A stretch of DNA of 64,000 nucleotides, from positions 12,615 to 76,614 of the forward strand of contig CAVSRD010000009.1 in the NCBI GenBank assembly GCA_963730315.1, written 5' to 3'. Shown here piece by piece: positions 1 to 12,407 of this stretch. The notes beneath the pieces are model-generated. The model searched no databases. It had not been told where the DNA came from and saw only the letters and a program-made list of their open reading frames with translations. A program made the translations under genes and the position numbers. Numbering within the stretch: position 1 is the first letter of the stretch; each line of letters begins with the position of its first letter. The stretch is from VRUE01 sp963730315. Its GTDB lineage: Bacteria; Actinomycetota; Thermoleophilia; Solirubrobacterales; 70-9.

Positions 1-609
1 TCACTCCCCGGCGAGCAGAAAGCGCGCCGAGGCGGCGCCGACGGCGAGCGCGGCGCTGATGTCGCGACCCGGATCGGAGAGCGCCTGGAGGGCGAAGCCG
101 TCGCCGACCGCGAACAGATAGGCGACGATCGCCTCGGCGTCGTAGCGCAGGCTGAGCACACCCTCCCGCTGCTTCGCCTCCAGCACCTCGGCGACGTGGG
201 AGCGGGTGCGGTCGAAGAGCTGGCCGACCTCGCGCTGGATGTCGGGGTTGCGGCGACCGGCGCTGAACAGCTCGTAGAGCAGCAGGAAGAAGGCAGGTTC
301 GTTCTCGATCAGATCGGTGAGGCTGGCGACGAGCACGTCGATCACGTCGTTGACCGTGGTCGCCTTGGCCAGTGGCTCATCGAGCCGGGCGACGCGAATC
401 TCGGCATCGCGCCGAACCACCTCGACCAGCAGCCGCTCCTTGGTGCCGAAGTAGTAGTGCAGGAGGCCCCGGCTGACCCCTGCCTCGCGGGCGACATGCT
501 CGAAGGTCGAGCCAGCGGCGCCGCGTTTGGCGACGCTCTCGCGCATCGCGTTGACGATCCGCTGCGCCTTTTCCCCGCTCAGCTCGCGCTCTTTGGTGGC
601 TGCCTCCAT
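1..609 (-). CDS. TetR/AcrR family transcriptional regulator
   Basis: Complete 202-residue protein; its TGA stop is the first codon of the window. Residues about 35-61 form a TetR-type helix-turn-helix ending in LLHYYFGTKERLL, the usual DNA-binding signature. The rest is an all-helical ligand-binding domain that I cannot assign to an inducer. The start is supported by a TAGACT box 8 bases upstream and no Shine-Dalgarno site, so the message is probably leaderless. No partner gene is visible because the window ends here; the target may lie to the left. TetR identity is firm, the regulated process unknown. Confidence 0.9.
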   Translation of the reverse strand: MEAATKERELSGEKAQRIVNAMRESVAKRGAAGSTFEHVAREAGVSRGLLHYYFGTKERLLVEVVRRDAEIRVARLDEPLAKATTVNDVIDVLVASLTDLIENEPAFFLLLYELFSAGRRNPDIQREVGQLFDRTRSHVAEVLEAKQREGVLSLRYDAEAIVAYLFAVGDGFALQALSDPGRDISAALAVGAASARFLLAGE

Positions 610-617
610 GGGAGATC

Positions 618-623
618 AGTCTA
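618..623 (-). promoter_or_regulatory. -10 box of the TetR gene
   Basis: TAGACT on the minus strand, 8 bases before the ATG at 609. It fits a leaderless transcript. Confidence 0.55.
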
Positions 624-727
624 GTGCTAGCTGACGAGGTCCAGGCGCCGGCAGGCAAGAACGCAGGGAGCGTGGCGTGCTCTGCACGCGAGCGACCGAG
701 GACGCAGCATGACGGCGCCTGGGGTCG

Positions 728-1159
728 TCAGCCGCCGTTGATGCTGGTCGTGCTGGTGTACTCGAACTCCTCCTCGGCGCCGAAGAGGGCGTCGAGGACA
801 GTCTTGCGGGCATCCTCGCTGAGCACGAGGGCGATCGCCCCGGCGACCATGGCGAAGAGGATGAGACGGCCGAGGCGGCTCTTCTTGCGCCGCTTCTTCG
901 GCGCGCGCAGCTGCTCGGACGCGTCGCGCAGGCTCTCCGCCGCGACGCGCAGGTCACGCTGCACCTTCTTGTCGCTGGTCATCGCCTTCACAGTCCCCTT
1001 GCCGTTGCCGGTCGCTCGCGAATAGGCGCCGCGCGCTGCTTCGAAGGCATCGCGGAGGCTGCTGCGCAGCTCTTCGTCCTCGATCAGTCGCTGCACGTAG
1101 GGATTGCCTCGCGCGCTGGAATAGATGTCTGCGGCCTGGCCCGCTTTGGTCTTGCTCAT
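728..1159 (-). CDS. hypothetical single-pass membrane protein
   Basis: 143 residues, not recognised as a named family. The first 90 residues are charged and helical; a basic patch (PKKRRKKSR) precedes one hydrophobic segment at about 97-115, followed by a short acidic tail. This suggests a cytoplasmic helical domain anchored by one membrane helix. A GAGGAGA Shine-Dalgarno sequence lies about 8 bases before the ATG, which distinguishes it from the leaderless genes nearby. It stands alone between the TetR gene and the glycosyltransferase, all on the minus strand. Function unknown. Confidence 0.7.
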   Translation of the reverse strand: MSKTKAGQAADIYSSARGNPYVQRLIEDEELRSSLRDAFEAARGAYSRATGNGKGTVKAMTSDKKVQRDLRVAAESLRDASEQLRAPKKRRKKSRLGRLILFAMVAGAIALVLSEDARKTVLDALFGAEEEFEYTSTTSINGG

Positions 1160-1193
1160 GCCATCTCCTCGCCGGGGGTGTTCGGAGTTCCAG

Positions 1194-1209
1194 TTGAGGA
1201 TAGCCTCAA
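1194..1209 (-). terminator. short hairpin behind the glycosyltransferase gene
   Basis: TTGAGG-ATAG-CCTCAA, a perfect six-pair stem 20 bases beyond the stop of the gene ending at 1229. There is no clear U-tract, so termination here is only a possibility. Confidence 0.3.
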
Positions 1210-1228
1210 ACCCGATCCTTGGATGCCG

Positions 1229-2770
1229 TCAGCCAGGTCCAATGCCATCGAGGAGAACCCCGTTGGAGCGAAATCCGAGTTCGGCGTCGCGAACCGTCCG
1301 CAGCCGCAGATGCGCCAGCTCCGGTCCGGGCAGCGCGTAGCGCCGCACCCAGAGGCGGCCGGCCGGCCCGTAGCCGATCTGGGCGAACCGGGGCCCGAGC
1401 AGGCGGGCGGGGACCGGCGGGGCGGGACCGGCGGAGACGAAGTCGACCTCGTGGACGTACCAGGCGAAGCCGTCGGTGGGCTGGACCTGAAATGAGCCGG
1501 TCGACAGGTAGTAGCGGAGCGAGGCCTCGCCGAGCGTCCAGGTGACCATCGCCCGCGGCGCCCGGGGTTCGCCGAGCTTCGCGGCGACCGACTCCCAGTC
1601 GGGCCGCTGCAAGGAGGACGAGGCGCTCGCCCAGACCGCGAAGCCGAGCGAGTAGGCGACCAGGACCGCCGCGAGGAGGGTGCCCGCGCGCCGCCCCCGG
1701 CGCAGGGTGACGCCGACCGCGACGGCGGCCAGCAGCGGCACCAGGGCCGGCAGCAGGTTGCGGGCGAGGACGTAGTCCCTGCCGGGGACGAGCAGCGCCA
1801 GGGCGAGCGGAGCGACGACGGTCGCGGCGGCGACCGCCAGCATCCGTCCGGCGGCCCGCCGCTCGCGACGCTCGCCGCGAGCCGCGAGCAGGCCGAGGGC
1901 GGCGAGCATCGCCGCCAGCGGCGCGACCGCCGGCAGCAGCCGCTCGGGCCGGGCGATGACCCCCCCGGTTTCGCCCAGCGCGAAGCTGATCCCGGCCGCC
2001 CAGAGCCTGTGCCCGAGGCTGTGATCGCCGATCCACTCGGCGTGGCCGAGCGACACCTGGTGGATCGCCAGCGGCGCCAGCAGCAGGCCGGCCGCAGCGA
2101 CGATCCACAAGCCCCTCGCCACCTCGCGCCCCCGCCGCCGCAGCAGCCAGACCGCCTCGACGGTCAGCGGGAAGATCGCGAAGTAGTGCGTCGCCAGGGC
2201 CAGGGCCGAGGCGATCCCCCAAAGCGTCACGTCCCGCCTGCTTGAGGACGTCAGCGCCCGTACGAAGTAGAGCGCCGCAACCGCCGTCAGCAGCGAGAGC
2301 AGCGCGTAGCCGCGCGCCTCCTGCGAGTACCAGAGCAGCATCGGGTTGACGGCCACCAGCGCCGCCGCGGCGATCCCGGCGCGCCGTTCGTGCAGCTCGG
2401 CGCCGAGCAGATAGGCGACCGGAACCGTCGCCACCCCGGCCAGCGCCGAGAGCGAGCGCAGGCCGACCTCGCCGGTTCCCGTGAGCTGGGTCCAGGCCCA
2501 GGCCAGCGCGTAGTAGAGCGGCGGCGCCGACTCACTGAAGCCGACCGCGTTCATCGCGTGCCAGAAGCCGTCGCGCAGGACGCGACTGGCGGTGACGATC
2601 TCGTCGTGGTGGTAGGACTGGACGCCGAGCGTCGCGAAGCGCAGGCCGGCGGCGAGCACGGTCAGCCCGGCGACGATCCAGAAGGCCCGGGAGCGCGCCC
2701 GCGCGGCCTCGCGGAGCGCCTCGTAGAAACTCGCCAGGTTGCCCCTGCCCAGGGCCTCGGCTGCCTCCAT
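1229..2770 (-). CDS. GT39/ArnT-like membrane glycosyltransferase
   Basis: 513 residues with about ten hydrophobic segments. After the first membrane helix comes HHDEIVTA, matching the conserved Asp-Glu of the first extracytoplasmic loop in PMT/ArnT type GT-C glycosyltransferases, which use polyprenyl-phosphate sugars on the outer face of the membrane. SAPPLYY and WYSQEARGY further on are also usual for this group. The open frame continues 62 residues upstream, but that part lies over the lon 3' end; the ATG at 2770 gives a natural N-terminus and leaves a 37-base gap after lon. Sugar and acceptor are unknown. Confidence 0.8.
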   Translation of the reverse strand: MEAAEALGRGNLASFYEALREAARARSRAFWIVAGLTVLAAGLRFATLGVQSYHHDEIVTASRVLRDGFWHAMNAVGFSESAPPLYYALAWAWTQLTGTGEVGLRSLSALAGVATVPVAYLLGAELHERRAGIAAAALVAVNPMLLWYSQEARGYALLSLLTAVAALYFVRALTSSSRRDVTLWGIASALALATHYFAIFPLTVEAVWLLRRRGREVARGLWIVAAAGLLLAPLAIHQVSLGHAEWIGDHSLGHRLWAAGISFALGETGGVIARPERLLPAVAPLAAMLAALGLLAARGERRERRAAGRMLAVAAATVVAPLALALLVPGRDYVLARNLLPALVPLLAAVAVGVTLRRGRRAGTLLAAVLVAYSLGFAVWASASSSLQRPDWESVAAKLGEPRAPRAMVTWTLGEASLRYYLSTGSFQVQPTDGFAWYVHEVDFVSAGPAPPVPARLLGPRFAQIGYGPAGRLWVRRYALPGPELAHLRLRTVRDAELGFRSNGVLLDGIGPG

Positions 2771-2807
2771 CCTCGTTAGACAGGTTCGCGCTTTGCTCGC
2801 TGTGCGC

Positions 2808-5194
<2,387 letters not shown>

Positions 5195-5195
<1 letters not shown>

Positions 5196-5638
5196 CAGCC
5201 GCGTCCGATCGGCACGCTGCGGGTGGCTTGGGCCGGGTCGCGCAGCGGCAGCTCGATCCGCAGCACGCCGTCCTCGTAGGTCGCCTTGGCCCGCTCGGTG
5301 TCGACGTCGACCTGCAGCTCCACCACCCGCCGGAAGGGCCCGGACGGAATCTCCACCTGCTGGTAGACGCGGCCTTCGATCGCTTGAACAGGCCGTTCTC
5401 CGACGATCGCGAGCTGCCGGCCACTGACCTCGATGCCCACCTGGTCCAGATCTACGCCGGCGAGGTCCACCTTCACGACCGCTCGCTGCGGGTCGCCGGC
5501 GTAATAGACGTCGACATTGGGCGAGAAGCCCCTGCTCCGCCGGCTCACGTAGGCGCTCCGCCCCCAGGCGCCTCCCAGCATCTGGTCCATCTCGCGCCGC
5601 ATGCGGGCGAAGTTGGCGAAGAGATCGCGCTCGGGCAT
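5195..5638 (-). CDS. Hsp20/alpha-crystallin small heat shock protein
   Basis: 147 residues. An N-terminal arm rich in Arg and Met is followed by an alpha-crystallin domain (about 40-130) with the typical VKVDLAGVD and YEDGVLRIELP stretches, then a short tail with a VPI motif like the I-x-I element used for oligomer assembly. Small Hsps hold unfolding proteins without ATP. The stop codon overlaps the lon start by one base, so holdase and protease are made from one message. A TATGGT box 6 bases before the ATG suggests a leaderless transcript. I found no HAIR or CIRCE operator upstream. Confidence 0.92.
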
Positions 5639-5644
5639 GCCAAA

Positions 5645-5650
5645 ACCATA
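5645..5650 (-). promoter_or_regulatory. -10 box of the hsp20-lon operon
   Basis: TATGGT on the minus strand, 6 bases before the ATG at 5638. There is no space for a ribosome binding site. Confidence 0.55.
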
Positions 5651-5689
5651 GCCAGCGAGGTGCGAGACCTGTCGCCGGCCCGGGTCCAG

Positions 5690-5878
5690 CTATGCCGCGC
5701 GCGACTGGGTAGCCCAGCGAGGCGGCCTCATCAGCAGAACCGGCTGCCTGGGCGGCACGAGGCCCTCCGGTCGGTCGGGCCGGAAGGTAGCGCAGGGCTC
5801 CTCCAGCTGGAGCGCGCAGAGCATGTTCCTGCGGAAGTAGCAGTCGTCGCAACTCGGGGGCTTCGCCTTGCCTGACAT
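5690..5878 (-). CDS. small Cys-rich protein (possible metal site)
   Basis: 62 residues. The N-terminal half carries CDDCYFRRNMLCAL and EEPCATFRP, four cysteines spaced as C-x2-C-x8-C-x8-C, which looks like a zinc or iron-sulfur site. The C-terminal half is Pro/Arg-rich and probably unstructured. The frame is open much further upstream as a shadow of the plus-strand hydroxylase; the ATG at 5878 is the only start that gives a compact protein. AAGATT lies 8 bases upstream as a weak -10. It is likely a real small gene, but its function is unknown. Confidence 0.6.
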   Translation of the reverse strand: MSGKAKPPSCDDCYFRRNMLCALQLEEPCATFRPDRPEGLVPPRQPVLLMRPPRWATQSRAA

Positions 5879-6000
5879 CGAGCGCGAATCTTGACAATGC
5901 CGTTGCACTTTCGTGGCGGCCATTCCCGCAAAGCGCAACGTCTTTGACACGGGCCCTTCACATCTTCCCCGCGTCTTGCGAACGCGGCGCCCGTCAGCGC

Positions 6001-6006
6001 TACCAT
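6001..6006 (+). promoter_or_regulatory. -10 box of the hydroxylase gene
   Basis: TACCAT, 10 bases before the ATG at 6017; probable leaderless or very short leader. Confidence 0.5.
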
Positions 6007-6016
6007 TCGAGTCGCG

Positions 6017-6643
6017 ATGGCAGCCCAGAATCGCACCGAGAAACTCTCCGCCTCCCCCCAGCTCTTCGAGAGCGACTTCCTCAACTTCTTCTCGCGGGTC
6101 CACCCCGCGATCCCGGCGATCGTCTTCGTGCCGGTGATCGTCGCGATGGAGTGGCTGGCGGCCGACCGCGGTCAGGGCTGGTGGCAGATCGCCCTGCTCA
6201 GCCTGGGCGGGATTGGCATCTGGACGCTGACCGAGTACTGGCTGCACCGGCTGGTCTTCCACTGGGACCCCGACAACGGGCTCGGGCACCGGCTGCACTT
6301 CATCATCCACGGCATCCACCACGACCACCCGAACGACAAGCTGCGCCTCGTGATGCCACCTGCCGTTTCGATCCCGCTGGCGGCGCTCTTCCTGCTCGCT
6401 TTCACGCTGGTCTTCGGCACGCCGGCGGCCTACCCCCTGTTCGGCGGCTTCATCGCGGGCTACCTCTTCTACGACTACACGCACTACTACGTCCACCACT
6501 TCTCGCCCAAGTCGGCGATGGGCAAGCGGCTGCGCGAGCAGCACATGCGCCACCACTTCCAGGACCACCGCTTCGGGTACGGCGTCTCCTCGCCGATCTG
6601 GGACGTGGTGTTCGGCACCCTCCCACGCAAGCACCGCGGCTAG
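6017..6643 (+). CDS. fatty acid hydroxylase/sterol desaturase superfamily protein
   Basis: 208 residues with four hydrophobic stretches. The histidine boxes of the membrane di-iron hydroxylases are all present: HRLVFH near 82, HGIHHDH near 98, HYYVHH near 153 and HMRHHF near 174. Spacing and length resemble the catalytic part of fatty acid 2-hydroxylase without a cytochrome b5 domain. The probable reaction is O2-dependent hydroxylation of a lipid acyl chain at the inner membrane. It stands alone, with no lipid genes next to it, so the substrate is open. Confidence 0.85.
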   Translation: MAAQNRTEKLSASPQLFESDFLNFFSRVHPAIPAIVFVPVIVAMEWLAADRGQGWWQIALLSLGGIGIWTLTEYWLHRLVFHWDPDNGLGHRLHFIIHGIHHDHPNDKLRLVMPPAVSIPLAALFLLAFTLVFGTPAAYPLFGGFIAGYLFYDYTHYYVHHFSPKSAMGKRLREQHMRHHFQDHRFGYGVSSPIWDVVFGTLPRKHRG

Positions 6644-6721
6644 GGTGCAACGCTCACCCGAGCGCCTGGCCGAACCCGCCGTGTAACACCTCAGACCTTC
6701 GAGGTCCTGTTCAAATAGTCG

Positions 6722-6787
6722 GTGTGAAATAGGCCAATTCGGCCAAATTGGGCCAGTCACACTCACAGTGGCCGCCACACAGTGAGT
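6722..6787. promoter_or_regulatory. nested inverted repeats upstream of the AT-hook/winged-helix gene
   Basis: Three inverted repeats are packed into 66 bases: GTGTGA (6722) with TCACAC (6757), inside it CCAATT (6734) with AATTGG (6746), and next to it ACTCAC (6761) with GTGAGT (6782) enclosing GTGG/CCAC. The stretch is clearly more AT-rich than the genes on either side. It ends 80 bases before the start of the DNA-binding protein at 6868 and is a candidate operator, perhaps for autoregulation. Confidence 0.45.
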
Positions 6788-6867
6788 GAACTGTGCAACA
6801 CTCCGGTTCGCAATAGCTTGCTTACCAGTTACCGGACCGCGGACAGCGACCGGTTGAAAGGAATGAC

Positions 6868-7242
6868 ATGCCAAGCACGACTCACGTACTCGACGAGGCC
6901 CGCGACTTGGTCAAGAAGCGTCTCGCCGAACTGGACGACGAGCGCAAGCGCCTCGAGCGCGCGCTTGCCGAGCTGGGCGGGAAAGTGACCGGGGGGCGCA
7001 TCGGGCGAGGCCCCGGCCGGCCGCGCGGCTCGGGTCGGAAAAAAAGCGGCACGCGCCGCCGCCGCAAAGGGACCCGCGGCGACCAGGCGGTGAAACTCGT
7101 CGAGGCCAACCCGGGGATCACCGCCTCGGACATCGCCAAGACGATGAAGATCAAGCCGAACTACCTCTACCGTGTACTCGGCGACCTCGAGAAGGAGCGT
7201 CGCGTGTCGAAGAAAGGCCGCCAGTACTTCCCGGGCAAGTAG
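6868..7242 (+). CDS. small DNA-binding protein: coiled coil, AT-hook-like linker, winged helix
   Basis: 124 residues in three parts: a charged helix likely to form a coiled coil (1-42), a basic linker with GRPRGSGRKK resembling an AT-hook (about 48-70), and a winged-helix domain (about 73-124) with a TASDIAKTMKIKPNYLYRVL recognition region. The layout suggests a dimeric nucleoid-associated or regulatory protein. An AAAGGA Shine-Dalgarno site precedes the ATG, and the long upstream region with nested palindromes suggests control of its own gene. A strong hairpin ends the gene at 7253. No named family recognised. Confidence 0.75.
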   Translation: MPSTTHVLDEARDLVKKRLAELDDERKRLERALAELGGKVTGGRIGRGPGRPRGSGRKKSGTRRRRKGTRGDQAVKLVEANPGITASDIAKTMKIKPNYLYRVLGDLEKERRVSKKGRQYFPGK

Positions 7243-7252
7243 CGACTCCTTA

Positions 7253-7280
7253 AGGGCCTATCCCCACCGGGATAGGCCCT
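7253..7280. terminator. bidirectional terminator between the winged-helix gene and mdh
   Basis: GGGCCTATCCC, loop CACC, GGGATAGGCCC, extended by one A-T pair: a 12-pair perfect stem between two converging genes. A/T bases flank both sides. It overlaps the mdh stop codon (7279-7281). Confidence 0.75.
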
Positions 7281-8265
7281 AAATCAGGCCAAGCTTGGAG
7301 ACCGCGTCGCGCTCCTCTCGCAGCTCCGCGATGCTGGTGTCGATGCGGGAGCGGGAGAAGTCCGGCATCTCGAGCCCCTCGGCGATCCGCCACTCGCCGC
7401 CTGAGCAGACGCACGGATGCCCGGCGACGACGCCCTCCTCGATCCCGTAGGAGCCGTCGGAGGCAACCCCCATCGAGACCCAGTCGCCATCGGGGGTGCC
7501 GTGCATCCAGTCACGCACGTGATCGATCGCCGCGTTTGCCGCCGAAGCGGCACTCGAGGCGCCGCGCGCGCTGATCACCTCGGCACCGCGCTTGGCCACG
7601 CGGGGGATGAACTCGTCGCCAATCCAGGCTTCGTCGTCGACCGCATCCCAGGCACTCCCCCCGCCGACCTTGGCGTTGACCAGGTCTGGGTACTGGGTGG
7701 TCGAGTGGTTTCCCCAAACGGTCATGTTGCTGACGTTGGAGAGCGGCTCGCCGAGCTTGTTGGCCAGCTGGGCGATCGCCCGGTTGTGGTCGAGCCGCAT
7801 CATTGCCGAGAAGCGCTCCCGCGGCACGCCGTCGGCGTTCGACGACGCGATCAGGCAATTGGTGTTGGCCGGATTGCCGACCACCAGCACCCGCACGTCG
7901 TCCGCCGCGCTGGCGGCGATCGCTTCGCCCTGCGGCTTGAAGATCGCGCCGTTGGCCTCGAGCAGGTCGGAGCGCTCCATCCCGGGACCGCGCGGCCGCG
8001 CCCCGACCAGGAGGGCGAGGTTGCAGCCGTCGAAGGCAGGCTTGGGGTCGTCGAAGATGTCGACCCTGCGCAACAGCGGGAACGCGCAGTCCTCCAGCTC
8101 CATCGCGGTTCCCTCCGCGGCCTCGACGGCGGCGGGGATCTCCAGCAGGCTCAGCTCGAGCGGGGTGTCGGGGCCGAGCATCTGGCCGCTGCCGATTCGG
8201 AACAGCAGCGCGTAGCCAATCTGCCCGGCAGCGCCGGTTACGGTGACTTTGACAGGGGTGCTCAC
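7279..8265 (-). CDS. mdh: NAD-dependent malate dehydrogenase
   Basis: 328 residues, the length of the MDH group related to cytosolic and actinobacterial enzymes. The Rossmann start VTVTGAAGQIGYALL, the loop ARPRGPGMERSDLL with substrate-binding arginines, the MRLDHNRA segment with the catalytic Asp, and WGNHSTTQYPD with the catalytic His are all visible. It converts malate to oxaloacetate in the TCA cycle. It follows icd by 30 bases on the same strand, so the two form an operon. Its stop codon lies inside the terminator hairpin. Confidence 0.96.
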   Translation of the reverse strand: MSTPVKVTVTGAAGQIGYALLFRIGSGQMLGPDTPLELSLLEIPAAVEAAEGTAMELEDCAFPLLRRVDIFDDPKPAFDGCNLALLVGARPRGPGMERSDLLEANGAIFKPQGEAIAASAADDVRVLVVGNPANTNCLIASSNADGVPRERFSAMMRLDHNRAIAQLANKLGEPLSNVSNMTVWGNHSTTQYPDLVNAKVGGGSAWDAVDDEAWIGDEFIPRVAKRGAEVISARGASSAASAANAAIDHVRDWMHGTPDGDWVSMGVASDGSYGIEEGVVAGHPCVCSGGEWRIAEGLEMPDFSRSRIDTSIAELREERDAVSKLGLI

Positions 8266-8295
8266 GTGATCTTCCCTCCTCCAGTCGTCATGTTC

Positions 8296-9519
8296 TCAGG
8301 TCTCGGCCATCGCCCGCCGCAGGCGCCCGTCGATCGCCGCCAGGAGCTCCTGGGTGGTCAGGTACCCCTGGTCCGGGCCGACCAGCAGCGCCAGGTCCTT
8401 GGTCATCTTGCCGCTCTCCACCGTCTCCACGCAGACCTGCTCGAGCGTCGCCGCGAACCGTGACACATCCGGAGCTCCGTCGAGCCGGCCGCGGGCGGCG
8501 AGGCCACGGGTCCAGGCGAAGATTGAAGCGATCGGATTGGTCGAGGTGGGTTCGCCCGCCTGGTGGCGCCGATAGTGGCGGGTGACGGTGCCGTGCGCCG
8601 CCTCGGCCTCGACCGTGCCGCCGTCGGGGCTCATCAGCACGCTGGTCATCAGCCCCAGCGAGCCGAACCCCTGGGCGACGGTGTCGGACTGCACGTCGCC
8701 GTCGTAGTTCTTGCAGGCCCACACGTAGCCGCCTTCCCACTTCAGCGCCGCGGCCACCATGTCGTCGATCAGGCGGTGTTCGTAGCTCAAACCCCTGGCC
8801 TCGAACTCCGCCCTGAACTCGTCCTCGTACACCGCGGCGAAGATCTCCTTGAAGCGGCCGTCGTAGCGCTTCAGGATCGTGTTCTTGGTCGAGAGGTAAA
8901 CCGGGTAGCCGCGCTCCAGGCCGTAGCGCATCGAGGCGCGGGCGAAGTCGCGGATCGACTCGTCGAGGTTGTACATCGCCATCGCCACACCGCCGCCCGG
9001 GAAGTCGTAGACGTCCAGCTCGACGGGCTCGGAGCCATCCTTCGGCGTGTAGGTGAGGGTCAGCGCCCCCTCGCCGGGGACGACCATATCGGTCGCGCGG
9101 TACTGGTCGCCAAAGGCGTGGCGGCCGATCACGATCGGCTTCGTCCAGCCGGGCACCAGCCGCGGGACATTGGAGATCACGATCGGCTCGCGGAAGATGA
9201 CCCCGCCGAGGATGTTGCGGATCGTCCCGTTCGGCGAGGGGTACATCCTCTTCAGGCCGAACTCCTCGACCCGCGCCTCGTCGGGGGTGATCGTCGCGCA
9301 CTTGACCCCGACTCCGTGCTGCTTGATCGCGTTCGCCGCGTCGACCGTGATCCGGTCTTCGGTCGCGTCGCGGCTCTCGATCCCGAGGTCGAAGTAGACG
9401 AGCTCGAGGTCGAGGTAGGGCAGGATCAGCTGCTCTTTGATGAACGCCCAGATGATCCGGGTCATCTCGTCGCCCTCGAGCTCGACGATCGGGTTCTCGA
9501 CTCTGATCTTCGCGGCCAT
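8296..9519 (-). CDS. icd: NADP-dependent isocitrate dehydrogenase
   Basis: 407 residues, the usual size of the homodimeric eukaryote-like NADP-IDH. ELEGDEMTRIIW opens the protein; YPSPNGTIRNILGG carries the substrate-binding Ser and Arg residues; GDVQSDTVAQGFGSLGLMTS and AAHGTVTRHYR carry metal and NADP contacts. It makes 2-oxoglutarate and NADPH. The frame is open far upstream, over aidB, so the ATG at 9519 was chosen; TAGCAT lies 10 bases before it. It is divergent from aidB with only 27 bases between, and the two -10 regions overlap. Confidence 0.96.
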   Translation of the reverse strand: MAAKIRVENPIVELEGDEMTRIIWAFIKEQLILPYLDLELVYFDLGIESRDATEDRITVDAANAIKQHGVGVKCATITPDEARVEEFGLKRMYPSPNGTIRNILGGVIFREPIVISNVPRLVPGWTKPIVIGRHAFGDQYRATDMVVPGEGALTLTYTPKDGSEPVELDVYDFPGGGVAMAMYNLDESIRDFARASMRYGLERGYPVYLSTKNTILKRYDGRFKEIFAAVYEDEFRAEFEARGLSYEHRLIDDMVAAALKWEGGYVWACKNYDGDVQSDTVAQGFGSLGLMTSVLMSPDGGTVEAEAAHGTVTRHYRRHQAGEPTSTNPIASIFAWTRGLAARGRLDGAPDVSRFAATLEQVCVETVESGKMTKDLALLVGPDQGYLTTQELLAAIDGRLRRAMAET

Positions 9520-9529
9520 GGGCGCGGCG

Positions 9530-9536
9530 ATGCTAT
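9530..9536. promoter_or_regulatory. overlapping divergent -10 boxes of icd and aidB
   Basis: Minus-strand TAGCAT (9530-9535) sits 10 bases before the icd ATG; plus-strand TGCTAT (9531-9536) sits 10 bases before the aidB ATG at 9547. The two cannot be used at once, and each -35 region lies in the opposite coding sequence. Confidence 0.4.
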
Positions 9537-9546
9537 CGATGCCACA

Positions 9547-11226
<1,680 letters not shown>

Positions 11227-11237
11227 GCCCGGCCGGC

Positions 11238-12401
11238 TTATCCTGCAGCGTCTCTCAGGGCTCGGCCCACTTGCTCGGCGGTGATCACCCCGGCGAGGCG
11301 GCCTTCGGCGTCGACCGCCATCAGAGCGCCGAACCGCCGCAGGGAGCGGTTGGCGAGCAGGGTGTCGAGCGGGGCGTCGTCGCGGACCTGGAAGGTTCCG
11401 TCGTCGTGCTCGAGCAGCTCGGAGATGAGAGCTGTGGAGCGGGAGGTCTCGGGAACCTCGTCGGCTCTGTCGCGGACGACCAGGCCGAGGAAGCGATGCG
11501 CGGCATCGACCACCGGGAACCAGGGCCAGCGGTAGCGCAGGAAGTATTCGTCGAGGGCCTGCTCGACGCTGAGCTGATCCGGGATCGCAACCGGCTCACG
11601 GTCCATCACGTCGGCCACGGTCATCCCGCCGATCCGGCCGGAGATCGTCGTCTGCATCGAGGCGGCCCGGGCCGAGCCGTTGATCACGAAGCCGATCAGC
11701 GCCAGCCAGACGCCGGCGAAGACGTAGCCGGTGAAGACCAGCAGCAGGCCGCCGCCGACGAACAGGTAGCCGAAGGCTCGGCCGAGGCTGGCGGCGAAGC
11801 GGGTCGCCGCGGTTCGGTCCCCCGTCCGCCACCAGGCGATCGCCCGCACCACCCGACCGCCGTCCATCGGGAAGGCGGGCAGCAGATTGAAGACGAGGAC
11901 GAGGAAGTTGATCGAGGCGAGCCAGGCGACCATGGCCAGCACACCCGAGGTGCCGGCGTTCCCCTCGACCAGGGCCGCCTTGCGGAACTCCTCGGCACCG
12001 GCAGCGCCGAGGCCGACCGCGGCGAGCACGACGACGATCGCCAGCGTCACCAGCGGTCCGGCGATCGCCACCTTGAACTCGGTCGCGGGGCTGTCAGATT
12101 CGCGATCCATCCGTGCCATCCCGCCGAAGACCCAGAGCTGGATGCTGGAGATGCCGATCCCGTTGCGCATCGCCACCACCGCATGACCGAGCTCGTGCAG
12201 GACGATCGAGCCGAAGAAGCCGAAGGCGCTGAGGATCGCCAGCAGGAAGGGCGCTGAGGCCGAGCTGCTCTCGTCGAGCACGTCGCCGTAGAAGCGCGAG
12301 AGCCAGAAGATGACGAGGAAGAGGACGAGGAACCAGGACCAGTCGACCGCGATCCGGATTCCGCGCACATGGAAGAGGGTGATCGAGCCACCGCCGAGCA
12401 T
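11238..12401 (-). CDS. site-2 protease (M50 family) with two CBS domains
   Basis: 387 residues. HELGHAVVA near residue 65 is the HExxH zinc motif, and NLLPAFPMDGGRV near 180 provides the third zinc ligand (Asp), both inside hydrophobic segments. The last 120 residues form a CBS pair, which may sense nucleotides. Rip3-like proteins of this layout cleave anti-sigma factors or other membrane substrates inside the bilayer. TACCAT 6 bases before the ATG at 12401 gives a leaderless start and excludes the longer frame. No sigma/anti-sigma pair is adjacent, so the substrate is unknown. Confidence 0.9.
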   Translation of the reverse strand: MLGGGSITLFHVRGIRIAVDWSWFLVLFLVIFWLSRFYGDVLDESSSASAPFLLAILSAFGFFGSIVLHELGHAVVAMRNGIGISSIQLWVFGGMARMDRESDSPATEFKVAIAGPLVTLAIVVVLAAVGLGAAGAEEFRKAALVEGNAGTSGVLAMVAWLASINFLVLVFNLLPAFPMDGGRVVRAIAWWRTGDRTAATRFAASLGRAFGYLFVGGGLLLVFTGYVFAGVWLALIGFVINGSARAASMQTTISGRIGGMTVADVMDREPVAIPDQLSVEQALDEYFLRYRWPWFPVVDAAHRFLGLVVRDRADEVPETSRSTALISELLEHDDGTFQVRDDAPLDTLLANRSLRRFGALMAVDAEGRLAGVITAEQVGRALRDAAG

Positions 12402-12407
12402 CGACCA

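Noticed and set aside
5690..6874. 394-codon minus-strand frame
   Set aside because: Only its last 62 residues look like a protein; the rest is the antisense of the hydroxylase gene and intergenic DNA.
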